A stretch of DNA of 64,000 nt from Streptomyces physcomitrii (GTDB taxonomy: Bacteria; Actinomycetota; Actinomycetes; Streptomycetales; Streptomycetaceae), in contig NZ_JAAWWP010000002.1 in the NCBI RefSeq assembly GCF_012273655.1, positions 318,017 through 382,016 on the forward strand, in the 5' to 3' direction. The notes below the pieces were generated by a model that saw nothing but the letters and a program-made list of their open reading frames with translations, had not been told where the DNA came from and did not search any database. Below, in pieces: positions 35,566 to 44,360 of this stretch (position 1 is its first letter; each line of letters opens with the position of its first letter). Made by a program: the position numbers and the translations under genes.

Positions 35566-37164
35566 ATGACCGAGAAGACCTCCACCGCACGTCCAGCCCT
35601 GACCCTGCTCACCGTGTCGATCGCCACGATCCTGCTGCCGATGTCGCTCACCGGCGCCTCGGTGGCCATGCCGGGAGCCTCCGAGGACTTCCACAACGGC
35701 CTGGCGGCCGGGCAGTGGATCGTCAACGGCTACGACCTCACCTTCGCCAGCTTCATGCTGGCGGCGGGCTCCTTCGCGGACCGCTTCGGCCGCCGCCGCC
35801 TCTTCGCCCTCGGCTCGGCGGTGTTCGCCGTCTGCTCGCTGGTGTCGGCCGTCTCCAACGGCATCGTCATGCTCGACATCTGCCGGGCGCTCGCCGGAGT
35901 CGGCGCCGCCGCGGTCATCACCGCGGGCAGCGCGATCCTCGCCCACACCTTCGAAGGGGCCGCCCGCGCCCGGGCGTTCGGTGTCTTCGGTACGGCGGTC
36001 GGCGCCGGTCTCGCCTTCGGCCCCTTCGCGGCCGGTGCCCTGCAGACCTCCTTCGGCTGGCGCGCGATCTTCCTGGTACCGGCGATCGTCGGCGCCGTGG
36101 TGGTCGCCCTGTCCCTGTTCCTGGCCGAGTCCAGCGACCCCGACGCGGTCCGGGTCGACTGGCTGGGCACCGTCACCTTCACCGGCTCGCTCGCATTCCT
36201 GATCCTGGCGCTGCTCCAGGGCCCGCAGACCGGCTGGGCCGACCCGGTCAACCTGGTCTCGTACGTGCTCGCCGCCGCCCTCCTGGTCGCCTTCGTGAGG
36301 GTCGAACTGCGCCAGGAGCGGCCGATGTTCGACCTCAGCCTGTTCCGGCAGCCGCAGTTCGTCTCGCTGTGCGTCGCCGTGGTCTCGCTGGTCTTCGGCT
36401 TCACCCCGCTCCTGGTCTACCTGCCGAGCTACCTGACCGCCGTCAACGCCGAGTCGACCTTCCACGCCGGTGTCGACCTGCTGATGCTGACCGTCCCGAC
36501 GCTGGTCTTCCCGCTGGTCACCGGCTACCTGCTGCGCTGGGTGCCGCTGCGGCACATGGTCTCGCTCGCGGTGGCGCTGACCGCGATCGGCTGCGGCTGG
36601 CTCGTGGTCCTCGAACCCGGCGCGGGCAACTGGACGGTGCTCGGCCCCTTCCTGATCATCGGCACCGGGGTCGGCATCTCCTTCGGTGTGATGGACGGCG
36701 CCGCGGTCTCCTCCGTGGACTCCGCGCGGGCCGGTATGGCGGCGGGCATGTTCAACACCATGCGACTCGCCGGTGAGGCCATCGCCATCGCGGTGGTCGG
36801 CTCGCTCCTGGTGAGCGCCACCCGCTCCGAACTGGACGGCAAGCTCGGCGGCTTCGACGGCAAGTACGCGAACGACCCGGCCGGCCTCGCCGACAAGCTC
36901 AACCAGGGCCAGCTGGAGGGCCCGGCCGGCACCGTCTCGGCGGCCTCCCGCGCCGCCTTCACCGAGGTGGCCAAGGCGGGCTACACCGGGGCGCTCCACC
37001 AGGTCCTGTGGTTCCTCGCGGCCTTCTGCGCCGTGGCGACCGTCCTGGTGGCCTTCGTCGGCGCCCGCTCGCAGAAGAAGAGCGCCGCCGAGGAGGGAGC
37101 CGAGCCGACCGCGGAGGCAGCGGCCGAGGCGGCCGCCCGCGAGTCCCAGCCCAGCGCGGTCTGA
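35566..37164 (+). CDS. DHA2-family MFS drug/metabolite exporter
   Basis: 532 residues from the ATG at 35566 (GAGGAA five bases upstream; an ATG at 35554 is less likely). Fourteen hydrophobic segments are expected for the DHA2 family. Motif A-like sequence GSFADRFGRRRLFALG lies after TM2 and motif C-like GVGAAAVITAGSA in the first half. The charged C-terminus (SQKKSAAEEGAEPTAEA) is cytoplasmic. DHA2 pumps usually export the product of an adjacent biosynthetic cluster or give self-resistance. A perfect 14-bp hairpin follows the stop. Confidence 0.94.
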   Translation: MTEKTSTARPALTLLTVSIATILLPMSLTGASVAMPGASEDFHNGLAAGQWIVNGYDLTFASFMLAAGSFADRFGRRRLFALGSAVFAVCSLVSAVSNGIVMLDICRALAGVGAAAVITAGSAILAHTFEGAARARAFGVFGTAVGAGLAFGPFAAGALQTSFGWRAIFLVPAIVGAVVVALSLFLAESSDPDAVRVDWLGTVTFTGSLAFLILALLQGPQTGWADPVNLVSYVLAAALLVAFVRVELRQERPMFDLSLFRQPQFVSLCVAVVSLVFGFTPLLVYLPSYLTAVNAESTFHAGVDLLMLTVPTLVFPLVTGYLLRWVPLRHMVSLAVALTAIGCGWLVVLEPGAGNWTVLGPFLIIGTGVGISFGVMDGAAVSSVDSARAGMAAGMFNTMRLAGEAIAIAVVGSLLVSATRSELDGKLGGFDGKYANDPAGLADKLNQGQLEGPAGTVSAASRAAFTEVAKAGYTGALHQVLWFLAAFCAVATVLVAFVGARSQKKSAAEEGAEPTAEAAAEAAARESQPSAV

Positions 37165-37170
37165 TCCGGC

Positions 37171-37204
37171 GGCCGGGCCCGGCGCGCGGACGCCGGGCCC
37201 GGCC
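37171..37204 (+). terminator. Terminator after the exporter gene
   Basis: Perfect 14-bp arms GGCCGGGCCCGGCG (37171-37184) and CGCCGGGCCCGGCC (37191-37204), six-base loop, starting seven bases past the stop. Confidence 0.75.
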
Positions 37205-37287
37205 CCGGCCGCCCCCTCTCCTCCTCACCTTCTTCCGCTCCACCCGACCGTGCCTCGCCCGGTCCGATCGCCGAACAGGAAAGCCCC

Positions 37288-38043
37288 ATGCGCAGATTCG
37301 ACGGAAAGGTCGCACTGGTCACCGGTGCGAGCCGCGGGATCGGCAAGGCCTGTGCCGCCCGTCTCGTCGCGGAGGGCGCCCGGGTGTGCCTCACCGCCCG
37401 CCGCCCCGAACCGCTCGCCGAGGTGGTCGCGGAGCTCGGCGGCCCCCGGCACGCCCTCGCCGTCGCCGGGCACGCGGACGACGAGGCGCACCGGGCCGAG
37501 GCGGTCGCCCGGACCGTCGAGGCCTTCGGCGGCATCGACGTCCTGGTCAACAACACCGCGGTGAACCCCGCCTACGGGCCGGTGCTCGCCATGGAGGCGG
37601 ACGCCGTCCGCAAGGTCTTCGACGTCAATGTGCACGCGGCGCTCGACCTGATCCGCCGGGTGCGCGAGAGCGACCCGTCCCGCGAGGGGCGCGCGGTCGT
37701 CAACGTCACCGCCCTCGCCGGGCTGCGCACCGCCCACGGCATCGGCGTCTACGGCGCCAGCAAGGCCGCGCTGATCCATCTGACCGCCCAGCTCGCCCGC
37801 GAGGAGGGCCCGGGGATGCGCATCAACTCGGTGGCCCCCGCGGTGATCCGCACCCGCTTCGCCGCCAAGCTCTACGAGGAGCAGGAGGAGCAGCTCGCGA
37901 AGGAGTACGCGCTCGGGCGGCTCGGCACCCCCGAGGACGTCGCCGCCGCGGTCGCCTTCCTGGCCTCCGGGGACGCCGCCTGGGTGACCGGGCAGACCCT
38001 GGCCGTGGACGGCGGCATCATCCTCCGGGGCGGGGGCATCTGA
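37288..38043 (+). CDS. SDR-family dehydrogenase, first of 4-hydroxyacyl-type trio
   Basis: 251 residues of the classical short-chain dehydrogenase family: TGASRGIG cofactor loop, VNNTA, catalytic Ser region (VVNVTALAG) and YGASKAA (YxxxK), with the C-terminal DGGIILRG. The ATG follows AGGAAAG. Its stop overlaps the start of a phosphotransferase gene (TGATG), and an acyl-CoA dehydrogenase follows. In the Pseudomonas putida levulinate pathway an SDR, a phosphotransferase and an acyl-CoA dehydrogenase work in series, so keto-to-hydroxy conversion of an acyl-CoA is a plausible role. Confidence 0.92.
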   Translation: MRRFDGKVALVTGASRGIGKACAARLVAEGARVCLTARRPEPLAEVVAELGGPRHALAVAGHADDEAHRAEAVARTVEAFGGIDVLVNNTAVNPAYGPVLAMEADAVRKVFDVNVHAALDLIRRVRESDPSREGRAVVNVTALAGLRTAHGIGVYGASKAALIHLTAQLAREEGPGMRINSVAPAVIRTRFAAKLYEEQEEQLAKEYALGRLGTPEDVAAAVAFLASGDAAWVTGQTLAVDGGIILRGGGI

Positions 38044-39104
38044 TGAGCCTCTTCGCCGAGCACCCCGCCCCGCAGACGGCCGCGCCGCGCGGCGTCGACA
38101 CCGCGGCGCTCACCGCCTGGCTGGCCCGCGAGCTGCCCGGCGCCTTCCCCGAGGGCCCCCGGCTGAGCCTGATCGCGGGCGGCCGGTCCAACCTCACCTA
38201 CCGGCTCACCGGCGGCGAGCGGCCGATGGTGCTGCGGCGCCCGCCGCTCGGCCATGTGCTGTCCACCGCGCACGACATGAGCCGCGAGTACCGCGTGATG
38301 AGCGCGCTCGCCGGGTCCGCGGTGCCGGTGCCCCGGATGCGGGCCTTCTGCTCCGATCTCGCCGTCCTCGGCGCGCAGTTCTACGTCATGGACGAGGTGG
38401 ACGGCGTGGTCCACCGCAGCGCCACCGAGCTGTCGGCGCTCGACCCCGCCGAGGGCCGCGCACTCGGCCTCTCCCTCGCGGACACCCTGGCGACCCTGCA
38501 CACCGTCGACCCGGGCAGCGTCGGGCTCGCCGGCTTCGGGCGCCCGGAGGGCTTCATGGCCCGCCAGGTCGCCCGGTGGCGCAGGCAGCTCGCCGCCTCC
38601 CGCACCCGGCGGCTGCCCGGGGTGACACAGCTGGCCGAGCGCCTGGAGGCCGGGCTGCCGACGGCACCGCCGCCCGCCCTGGTGCACGGCGACTACCGCC
38701 TGGACAACGTCATGTTCGCCGCCCGCGGCACGGACCGGGTCGCGGCCGTACTGGACTGGGAGATGGCGACCGTCGGCGACCCGCTGGCCGATCTGGGCAT
38801 GTTCTGCGTGTACTGGGACGGCCTCAGCGGACTCGGCGAGGCCGTGCCGCCCGCCCCGGGCGCCTGCCCCGGCTGGCCGGACCGCGCGGAACTCGTCGCC
38901 CGCTACGCCGCCCGCACCGGTCTGCCGCTGGACGCGCTGCGCTGGTACATCGCCTTCGGCTTCTTCAAGATCGCCGTGATCCTGGAGGGCATCCACTACC
39001 GGTACGCCAAGGGCCTCACCGTCGGCGAGGGTTTCGAGGGCATCGCCGCCGCCGTGCCCGAGCTGATCCGCCGCGGCCACGCCACCTTCGACGGCGCGCA
39101 CTGA
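38043..39104 (+). CDS. Phosphotransferase (APH/ACAD10-11 N-domain type)
   Basis: 353 residues with a kinase-like fold. LIAGGRSNLTYRL is the nucleotide loop, HGDYRLDNVMF the catalytic loop (HGDxxxxN), and VLDWEMATVGDPLADLG supplies the metal-binding Asp. This is the family fused to acyl-CoA dehydrogenases in vertebrate ACAD10/11 and present as LvaA in Pseudomonas, where it phosphorylates the 4-hydroxyl of acyl-CoAs. Here the acyl-CoA dehydrogenase is encoded next, 115 bases downstream. It is less likely to be an aminoglycoside resistance enzyme, since acyl-CoA context and ACAD11-like motifs are both present. Confidence 0.9.
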   Translation: MSLFAEHPAPQTAAPRGVDTAALTAWLARELPGAFPEGPRLSLIAGGRSNLTYRLTGGERPMVLRRPPLGHVLSTAHDMSREYRVMSALAGSAVPVPRMRAFCSDLAVLGAQFYVMDEVDGVVHRSATELSALDPAEGRALGLSLADTLATLHTVDPGSVGLAGFGRPEGFMARQVARWRRQLAASRTRRLPGVTQLAERLEAGLPTAPPPALVHGDYRLDNVMFAARGTDRVAAVLDWEMATVGDPLADLGMFCVYWDGLSGLGEAVPPAPGACPGWPDRAELVARYAARTGLPLDALRWYIAFGFFKIAVILEGIHYRYAKGLTVGEGFEGIAAAVPELIRRGHATFDGAH

Positions 39105-39219
39105 GGCCCCGCGCGCGCCTCTCCTCCTCTCCTTCTCCCCCTCGTATCTCACTCGTACGAGCCGCCGAACCGCCGTGTCCGCACGGGCCGTTCGGTGGCG
39201 GCAAGGACGGCAACCCGCC

Positions 39220-40449
39220 ATGGATTTCGCACTCGACGACCGAACCCGGCAGCTGCAGGACCGGCTGCTCGCCTTCCTGGACGCGCATGTCCTCCCCGCC
39301 GAGTCCGTCCTCGCCGAGCAGCTCGCGGCGGGCGGCGACCGCTGGGCGCGGCCGGCCGTCGTGGACGAGCTGAAGGCCGAGGCCCGGCGGCAGGGACTGT
39401 GGAACCTCTTCCTGCCGCACTCCCCGGCCGGGGCCGGACTCAGCAACCTGCAGTACGCGCCGCTCGCGGAGATCACCGGCCGCAGCCCCTTCCTGGCCCC
39501 GGAGGCGCTGAACTGCTCGGCCCCCGACACCGGCAACATGGAACTCCTGGAGATGTTCGGCACCGACGTCCAGCGCAAGCAGTGGCTGGAGCCGCTGCTC
39601 GACGGCGCCGTGCGCTCGGCCTTCTGCATGACCGAGCCGGAGGTCGCCTCCTCGGACGCCACCAACATCGCCACCCGGATCGAGCGGGACGGCGACGGCT
39701 ATGTGGTCAACGGCCGCAAGTGGTGGTCCAGCGGCGCCCTGAGCCCGCACTGCGAGCTGCTCGTGGTGATGGGCAAGACCGACCCGGGCGCCGAACGCCA
39801 CCGGCAGCAGAGCATGATCCTGGTGCCCAAGGACACCCCGGGCGTCGAAGTCCGGCGCGGGATGACGCTGTTCGGCTACGACCACGGTCCGCACGGCGGG
39901 CACGCCGAGATCGTCTTCCGGGACGTACGGCTGCCCGCCGAGGCGCTGCTCGGCGAGGAGGGCGGCGGCTTCGCGATGGCGCAGGCGCGGCTCGGGCCCG
40001 GCCGCATCCACCACGCGATGCGGCTGATCGGCATGGCCGAGCGGGGAGTCGAGCTGATGTGCCGCCGGGTGGTCTCCCGGGTGGCCTTCGGCAGCGCGCT
40101 CGCCGAGCAGGGCGTCGTCCAGGAGTGGATCGCCGAGGCCCGGGTGCGGATCGAGCAGGCCAGGCTGCTGGTCCTGAAGACGGCCTGGCTGATGGACACC
40201 GTCGGCAACAAGGGCGCCCACACCGAGATCCAGTCCATCAAGATCGCCACCCCCGCGCTCGCCGAGTGGGTGCTCGGCAAGGCCATCCAGGCGCACGGCG
40301 CGGGCGGTGTCTCGCAGGACTTCCCGCTGGCCGAACTCTGGGCGCACGCCCGGTCGTTGCGCCTGGCCGACGGCCCCGACGAGGTGCACCGCCGCTCCCT
40401 GGCCCGGCGCGAACTGCGCCCCTACCGCGACGCCGCCCGCACCGCCTGA
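39220..40449 (+). CDS. Acyl-CoA dehydrogenase, ACAD10/11 type
   Basis: 409 residues from the ATG at 39220. The sequence has hallmarks of the ACAD10/11 branch: NCSAPDTGNMELLEMFG, FCMTEPEVASSDATNI, and near the C-terminus ADGPDEVHRRS, where ordinary dehydrogenases have YEGT with the catalytic Glu. The Glu is thus replaced by Asp in a changed motif, as in enzymes that remove phosphate from 4-phosphoacyl-CoA rather than simply oxidising. FAD-dependent, cytoplasmic. It follows the SDR and phosphotransferase genes, and the three together could convert a 4-hydroxyacyl-CoA to an enoyl-CoA. Confidence 0.9.
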   Translation: MDFALDDRTRQLQDRLLAFLDAHVLPAESVLAEQLAAGGDRWARPAVVDELKAEARRQGLWNLFLPHSPAGAGLSNLQYAPLAEITGRSPFLAPEALNCSAPDTGNMELLEMFGTDVQRKQWLEPLLDGAVRSAFCMTEPEVASSDATNIATRIERDGDGYVVNGRKWWSSGALSPHCELLVVMGKTDPGAERHRQQSMILVPKDTPGVEVRRGMTLFGYDHGPHGGHAEIVFRDVRLPAEALLGEEGGGFAMAQARLGPGRIHHAMRLIGMAERGVELMCRRVVSRVAFGSALAEQGVVQEWIAEARVRIEQARLLVLKTAWLMDTVGNKGAHTEIQSIKIATPALAEWVLGKAIQAHGAGGVSQDFPLAELWAHARSLRLADGPDEVHRRSLARRELRPYRDAARTA

Positions 40450-40546
40450 ACTTCCGCGGCGACATCCCCGCGGGGCGGAATACGAAACCGCGACCGCCCC
40501 CGCGGAAATCACAGCCCCGTAACAAGAAAGCACTGAGGGAGAAACC

Positions 40547-41005
40547 ATGTCCGATCTCACCGTCGAAAGAGTACGTTCGGCATTCGAGGCGCTCGGCTCG
40601 GGTGACCGCGACCGCATGCTGGAGTTCTGGGACGAGAACGTACGCTTCGAAATCCCCGGCAATCACGTACAGTCCGGCTGGCACGAGGGGCTCGACGCAT
40701 TCCTCGGATTCCTGGGCACCGTCGGGGAACTCTCCGGCGGCAGCTACAAGGCCGAGAACCTCACCATCACGGTGAACCCGGAGGACGGCTACTCGGTCGA
40801 CGTGAACACCAACTGGGCGCTGCGCGCGGGCGCCCCCGAGGACAGCACCTCGCCGTACCACCTGCTCGACGTGACCGCGATGCACCTGCTGCGCTGGGAG
40901 AACGGCCGCATCATGGAGGGCCGCGGCGTGATCCTGGGCGACGGCCCCTCGACCTCCGCGCTGTGGTGGTCCCCGATCGGCCCGGACGGCAGGCGCGCCG
41001 CCTGA
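40547..41005 (+). CDS. NTF2-like / SnoaL-like small protein
   Basis: 152 residues with the cone-shaped NTF2 fold pattern: an N-terminal helix ERVRSAFEALGSGDRDRMLEFWDENVRFEIPG, mid strands, and the C-terminal LLRWENGRIMEGRGVI. Relatives act as cyclases, isomerases or dehydratases, or bind small ligands. The substrate is unknown, and the catalytic Asp/His of SnoaL is not clearly identifiable. GAGGGAGAAACC precedes the ATG. Last gene of the SDR-phosphotransferase-dehydrogenase unit; a strong T-tailed terminator follows. Confidence 0.85.
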   Translation: MSDLTVERVRSAFEALGSGDRDRMLEFWDENVRFEIPGNHVQSGWHEGLDAFLGFLGTVGELSGGSYKAENLTITVNPEDGYSVDVNTNWALRAGAPEDSTSPYHLLDVTAMHLLRWENGRIMEGRGVILGDGPSTSALWWSPIGPDGRRAA

Positions 41006-41020
41006 GCCGCCTCGCACCGC

Positions 41021-41071
41021 ACCGGCCCCCGCCCCGAGGAATTCCGAACTCGCGGGCGGGGGCCGGTTTTT
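41021..41071 (+). terminator. Rho-independent terminator with T-tract
   Basis: ACCGGCCCCCGCCC (41021-41034) pairs perfectly with GGGCGGGGGCCGGT (41054-41067), then TTTTT and a second TTTT. It separates the first rightward unit from the ketosynthase operon. Confidence 0.9.
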
Positions 41072-41141
41072 GTCTTTTCCTGACCGGAGCCCCCGCGATG
41101 ACGACACTCAGTCGCCGGACCCTGTCCGCCCGTATTCCCGG

Positions 41142-41180
41142 AGTACCAAAAGTAAGGGGTACTGGGTACTGGCCGTACTG
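41142..41180 (+). promoter_or_regulatory. Operator-like GTACTG repeats before ketosynthase operon
   Basis: AGTACC (41142-41147) and GGTACT (41158-41163) form an inverted repeat with a 10-base spacer. GTACTG occurs at 41159, 41166 and 41175. The GGTACTGG word also occurs in the reductase/exporter divergent region. It lies about 90-120 bases before the ketosynthase start. Confidence 0.5.
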
Positions 41181-41262
41181 CCCGAGCGGCATTGCCCGGA
41201 AATAGCCTTACGGAAGTGGATGTGGCCGGAGACGGATCGGCCGATACATCGAGGGGGAATAT

Positions 41263-42543
41263 GTGTCCGGGGAACTCGTGAAACCGTATGACGGCGTCGT
41301 CGTGACCGGAATCGGCACCATGCTGCCGAACACCACCACCGTCGGGGACTTCTGGCACAACATCTCCGGCGGCCACTCGCAGGTCGGGCCGCTCACCCGC
41401 TTCGAGGGCGCCGCGCACGGACTGCCGGTGCACGCGGCGGCCGAGCTGAACGACTTCGACCACCGCCCCTACCTGCCCGAGCTGCGCGAGTCGCACGCGG
41501 CCAAGTACACCCGCGAGATCCTCATCGCGATGTCCGCGGTCGAGCAGGCCCGCCGGGACGCCGGCCTCGCGACCGGGGACCTGGACCCGCGCCGGGTCTC
41601 GCTGATCATGTCCTCCTCGCGGGGGCCCTTCGCCTGGTGGCAGCAGGTGCTCTCCGGGGCGCGCGAGGACGGCTTCGCCGACAAGGGCGCGATGTTCCGC
41701 GGGCTGCCCGGCTGCGCCGCCTCGCTGGCCGCGATCTACACCGGCACCCAGGGGCTCGTCACCACCGTCAGCAACGCCTGCGTCGGCGGCCACCAGGCCA
41801 TCGGCCTCGCGCTCAACGAGATCCGCTCCGGCGCCGCGGACGCCGTCCTGGTCGGCGGCCACGAGTTCCCGATCGTGCCCGAGGTCGCCAAGTGCTACCA
41901 CGCCACCGGCAGCGGGGTGATGTCCACCGAGCAGGAGGACCCCCGGCGCGCGGTGCGCCCCTACAACCGCGACCGGGAGGGCTTCGCCCTCGGCGAGGGC
42001 TCCGTGGTGCTCTGCCTGGAGCGCGAGTCCACCGCCCGCGCCCGCGGCGCCCGCGTCTACGCCGAGGTGCTCTCCGCCAAGTCCCTCAACGAGGCCGCGC
42101 ACGCCACCACCATGGACCTCACCGGCAAGGTCACCGGCGCCCTCGTCCACGAACTCCTGGAGGACGCGGGCCGCCACCCCGAAGAGGTCGACTACTACTG
42201 CGGCCACGGCACCGCCACGTACTACAACGACATCGCCGAGACCCGGGCGCTGCGCGCGCTCTACCCCTCGCGGGACGACGGCGAGCTGCCGCCGCTCAGC
42301 TCCAACAAGCCGATCTACGGGCACACCTTCGGCATCGCCGGGATCATCAACGCCGCCGCCACCAGCCTGATGATCCACCACCAGGCCATCGCGCCGACCA
42401 TCAACTTCACCGACCCGGACCCGGAGTGCGACCACGACCACGTCGTCGAGGGGCTGCGCCCGGCCCCGCTCGACCTCGCCGTCTCGCTCTCCTTCGCCTT
42501 CGGCAGCCAGACCGCCGTCCTCGCCCTGGGAGCCGCCCGATGA
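41263..42543 (+). CDS. FabF-type beta-ketoacyl synthase
   Basis: 426 residues from the GTG at 41263 (GAGGGGGAA upstream). The Cys-His-His triad is intact: Cys near residue 173 in VSNACVGG, His near 315 in GHGTAT and His near 354 in KPIYGHTFG, with the usual Lys before the last. The protein should therefore catalyse decarboxylative condensation. No chain-length-factor gene or acyl carrier protein gene accompanies it, so it is not a standard aromatic type II PKS. It overlaps the CoA-transferase start by four bases. Heads the long biosynthetic operon. Confidence 0.92.
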   Translation: MSGELVKPYDGVVVTGIGTMLPNTTTVGDFWHNISGGHSQVGPLTRFEGAAHGLPVHAAAELNDFDHRPYLPELRESHAAKYTREILIAMSAVEQARRDAGLATGDLDPRRVSLIMSSSRGPFAWWQQVLSGAREDGFADKGAMFRGLPGCAASLAAIYTGTQGLVTTVSNACVGGHQAIGLALNEIRSGAADAVLVGGHEFPIVPEVAKCYHATGSGVMSTEQEDPRRAVRPYNRDREGFALGEGSVVLCLERESTARARGARVYAEVLSAKSLNEAAHATTMDLTGKVTGALVHELLEDAGRHPEEVDYYCGHGTATYYNDIAETRALRALYPSRDDGELPPLSSNKPIYGHTFGIAGIINAAATSLMIHHQAIAPTINFTDPDPECDHDHVVEGLRPAPLDLAVSLSFAFGSQTAVLALGAAR

Positions 42544-44282
42544 GCCCCGAGATCCACTCCGGCCCGGAGGAACTGGTCCGCGCCCTGGTCCGCCCCGGCG
42601 ACCATCTGCACCTCGCCGCCACCCCGGCCCGCCCCAACGCCCTCGGCTACGCGCTGGCCCGGGTCTTCGGCACCGGCGGCCACTTCACCGTGAGCACCAC
42701 CGGCTACCACTCCAGCGCACACGCCCTGACCCTCGCGGGCGCGGTCGACAAGGTCATCGCGGGCTTCCTCGGCGACACCTATCCCTCGCCCCGGCCCAAC
42801 AAGCTCTACCAGCACGTGGCCGAGGGCGAGCCCTTCACCTTCGAGCCCTGGTCGCTGCTGAGCTACACCCAGCGCCTGTTCGCGGGCGCCACCGGGGCCC
42901 CGTACGCGGTCACCGCCTCGCTGTCCGGCACCGACCTCGCCGAGGGCAAGGGCGCGGACCTGCTGCGGGTGCCCGATCCGGCGCGCCCCGGCGAGGAGCT
43001 GACCCTGGTCAGCGCGCTGCGCCCGGACCTGACCCTGGTGCACGGCGTCTGCGCCGACCCGGAGGGCAACATCGCCATGGTCCCGCCACTCGGCGAGGGG
43101 CCCTGGGCCGCGTACGCCGCGCGGCGCGGGGTGATCGCCTCGGTGGAGCGTCTGGTCTCCAGCGAGGAACTGCGCGCCATGGCCGACCGGGTGGTGATCC
43201 CCGGGCAGCGCGTCCTCGGCCTGTGCGAGGCCCCGCTCGGCGCGCACCCGCAGTCGCTGCGCACCGCGGGCCTGGCCGGAGTCGCCGGGTACCTCGACGA
43301 CTACGCCTTCCTGGAGGAGATCGTCGACGACTGCCGGGCCGAGAGCCGCGGCCGCGACTGGTACGCGCGCTGGGTCGCCGGCACCGGTTCGCACCAGGGC
43401 TATCTGGACCTGCTCGGCACCGGGCGCCGCCGGGAGCTGGAGGCCGCCGAGCCCTCCTGGCGCCGCACGCCCCCGCCGCCCGTGCCCCGGCCCGCCGCCC
43501 CCGACCCGGCCGAACTGCCCGCCACCGAGCAGGAGCGGCTCATCGTGCTCGGCGCCCGCGCGGTCGCCGACCGGGTGCGCGGCGGCGGCTACGACACCCT
43601 GCTCGCCGGGATCGGCTCCTCGCACCTGGCCGCCTGGCTGGCCGCCGAGCAGTTGCGGGCCAGCGGCCACCAGGTCAAGGTGATGGCCGAACTCGGGCAG
43701 TACGGATTCGTCCCCGAGCACGGCGACGTCTTCCTGTTCAGCCTGCGGCACGCGGCAAGCGCCGAGGCGCTCAGCGGCATCCCGGAGATCCTCGGCGGCA
43801 TGGTCGCGGCCAACCCGCGCGCCCTCGGGGTGCTCGCCGCCGCGGAGGTCGACGAGAGCGGCACCCTGAACACCAGCCGGAGCCCCGACGGCCGCTGGCT
43901 GACCGGCTCCGGCGGCGCCAACGACATCGCCGCCACCGCCGACTGCGTCGTCATCGCCCCGGCCTCGCCGCGCCGCTATGTCCCCCGGGTCGCCTACCGC
44001 ACCAGCCGGGGCGACCGGGTCCTCGAAGTGGTCAGCCAGTTCGGGCGGTTCCTGCCCGCCGGGCCCGGCGCCGGCTTCCGGCTGGCGAGCTTCCTCACCG
44101 GGCCGGACGGGGACCAGCCCGCCGCCGACGAGGCCGCCCACCGCGAGCGTGCCGCCGCGGCCGAGGTGGCCGCCCGCACCGCCTGGACGGTGCCGGTCGC
44201 CGGGGTGGTGGAGGAGAAGCCGGTCACCGCCGAGGAGCTGGAGCTGCTGCGCTCCCTCGACCCCGAGGGCCGCTACCGCTGA
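42540..44282 (+). CDS. Fused class I CoA-transferase
   Basis: 580 residues, about twice the size of a single subunit, with two homologous halves as in GctA/GctB-type enzymes. The N-half has LVSALRPDLTLVHGVCADPEGNIAM, the C-half GIGSSHLAAWLAAEQLRASGHQVKVMAELGQYG; the Glu in VMAELG aligns by eye with the active-site Glu of glutaconate CoA-transferase beta subunits. It probably moves CoA between carboxylic acids and so activates a starter or intermediate. The ATG overlaps the ketosynthase stop (ATGA). Substrate unknown. Confidence 0.88.
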   Translation: MSPEIHSGPEELVRALVRPGDHLHLAATPARPNALGYALARVFGTGGHFTVSTTGYHSSAHALTLAGAVDKVIAGFLGDTYPSPRPNKLYQHVAEGEPFTFEPWSLLSYTQRLFAGATGAPYAVTASLSGTDLAEGKGADLLRVPDPARPGEELTLVSALRPDLTLVHGVCADPEGNIAMVPPLGEGPWAAYAARRGVIASVERLVSSEELRAMADRVVIPGQRVLGLCEAPLGAHPQSLRTAGLAGVAGYLDDYAFLEEIVDDCRAESRGRDWYARWVAGTGSHQGYLDLLGTGRRRELEAAEPSWRRTPPPPVPRPAAPDPAELPATEQERLIVLGARAVADRVRGGGYDTLLAGIGSSHLAAWLAAEQLRASGHQVKVMAELGQYGFVPEHGDVFLFSLRHAASAEALSGIPEILGGMVAANPRALGVLAAAEVDESGTLNTSRSPDGRWLTGSGGANDIAATADCVVIAPASPRRYVPRVAYRTSRGDRVLEVVSQFGRFLPAGPGAGFRLASFLTGPDGDQPAADEAAHRERAAAAEVAARTAWTVPVAGVVEEKPVTAEELELLRSLDPEGRYR

Positions 44283-44360
44283 ACAGGGCCGCCGAGCCGC
44301 CGCGGGCCCCGCACCCGGGGCCCGCCCCCTTCCCGTACCCATCGAAGGAGATCCACCCGC

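Noticed and set aside
32851..36999. A single leftward frame of over 1300 codons
   Set aside because: Only its last 60 codons (tautomerase) are real; the rest is read opposite or out of frame with exporter, reductase and LysR genes.
38043..39104. Aminoglycoside phosphotransferase as a resistance gene
   Set aside because: The motifs and the adjacent ACAD10/11-type dehydrogenase fit acyl-CoA metabolism better.
41263..42543. Aromatic type II polyketide minimal PKS
   Set aside because: No chain-length factor and no ACP gene follow the ketosynthase; the next gene is a CoA-transferase.
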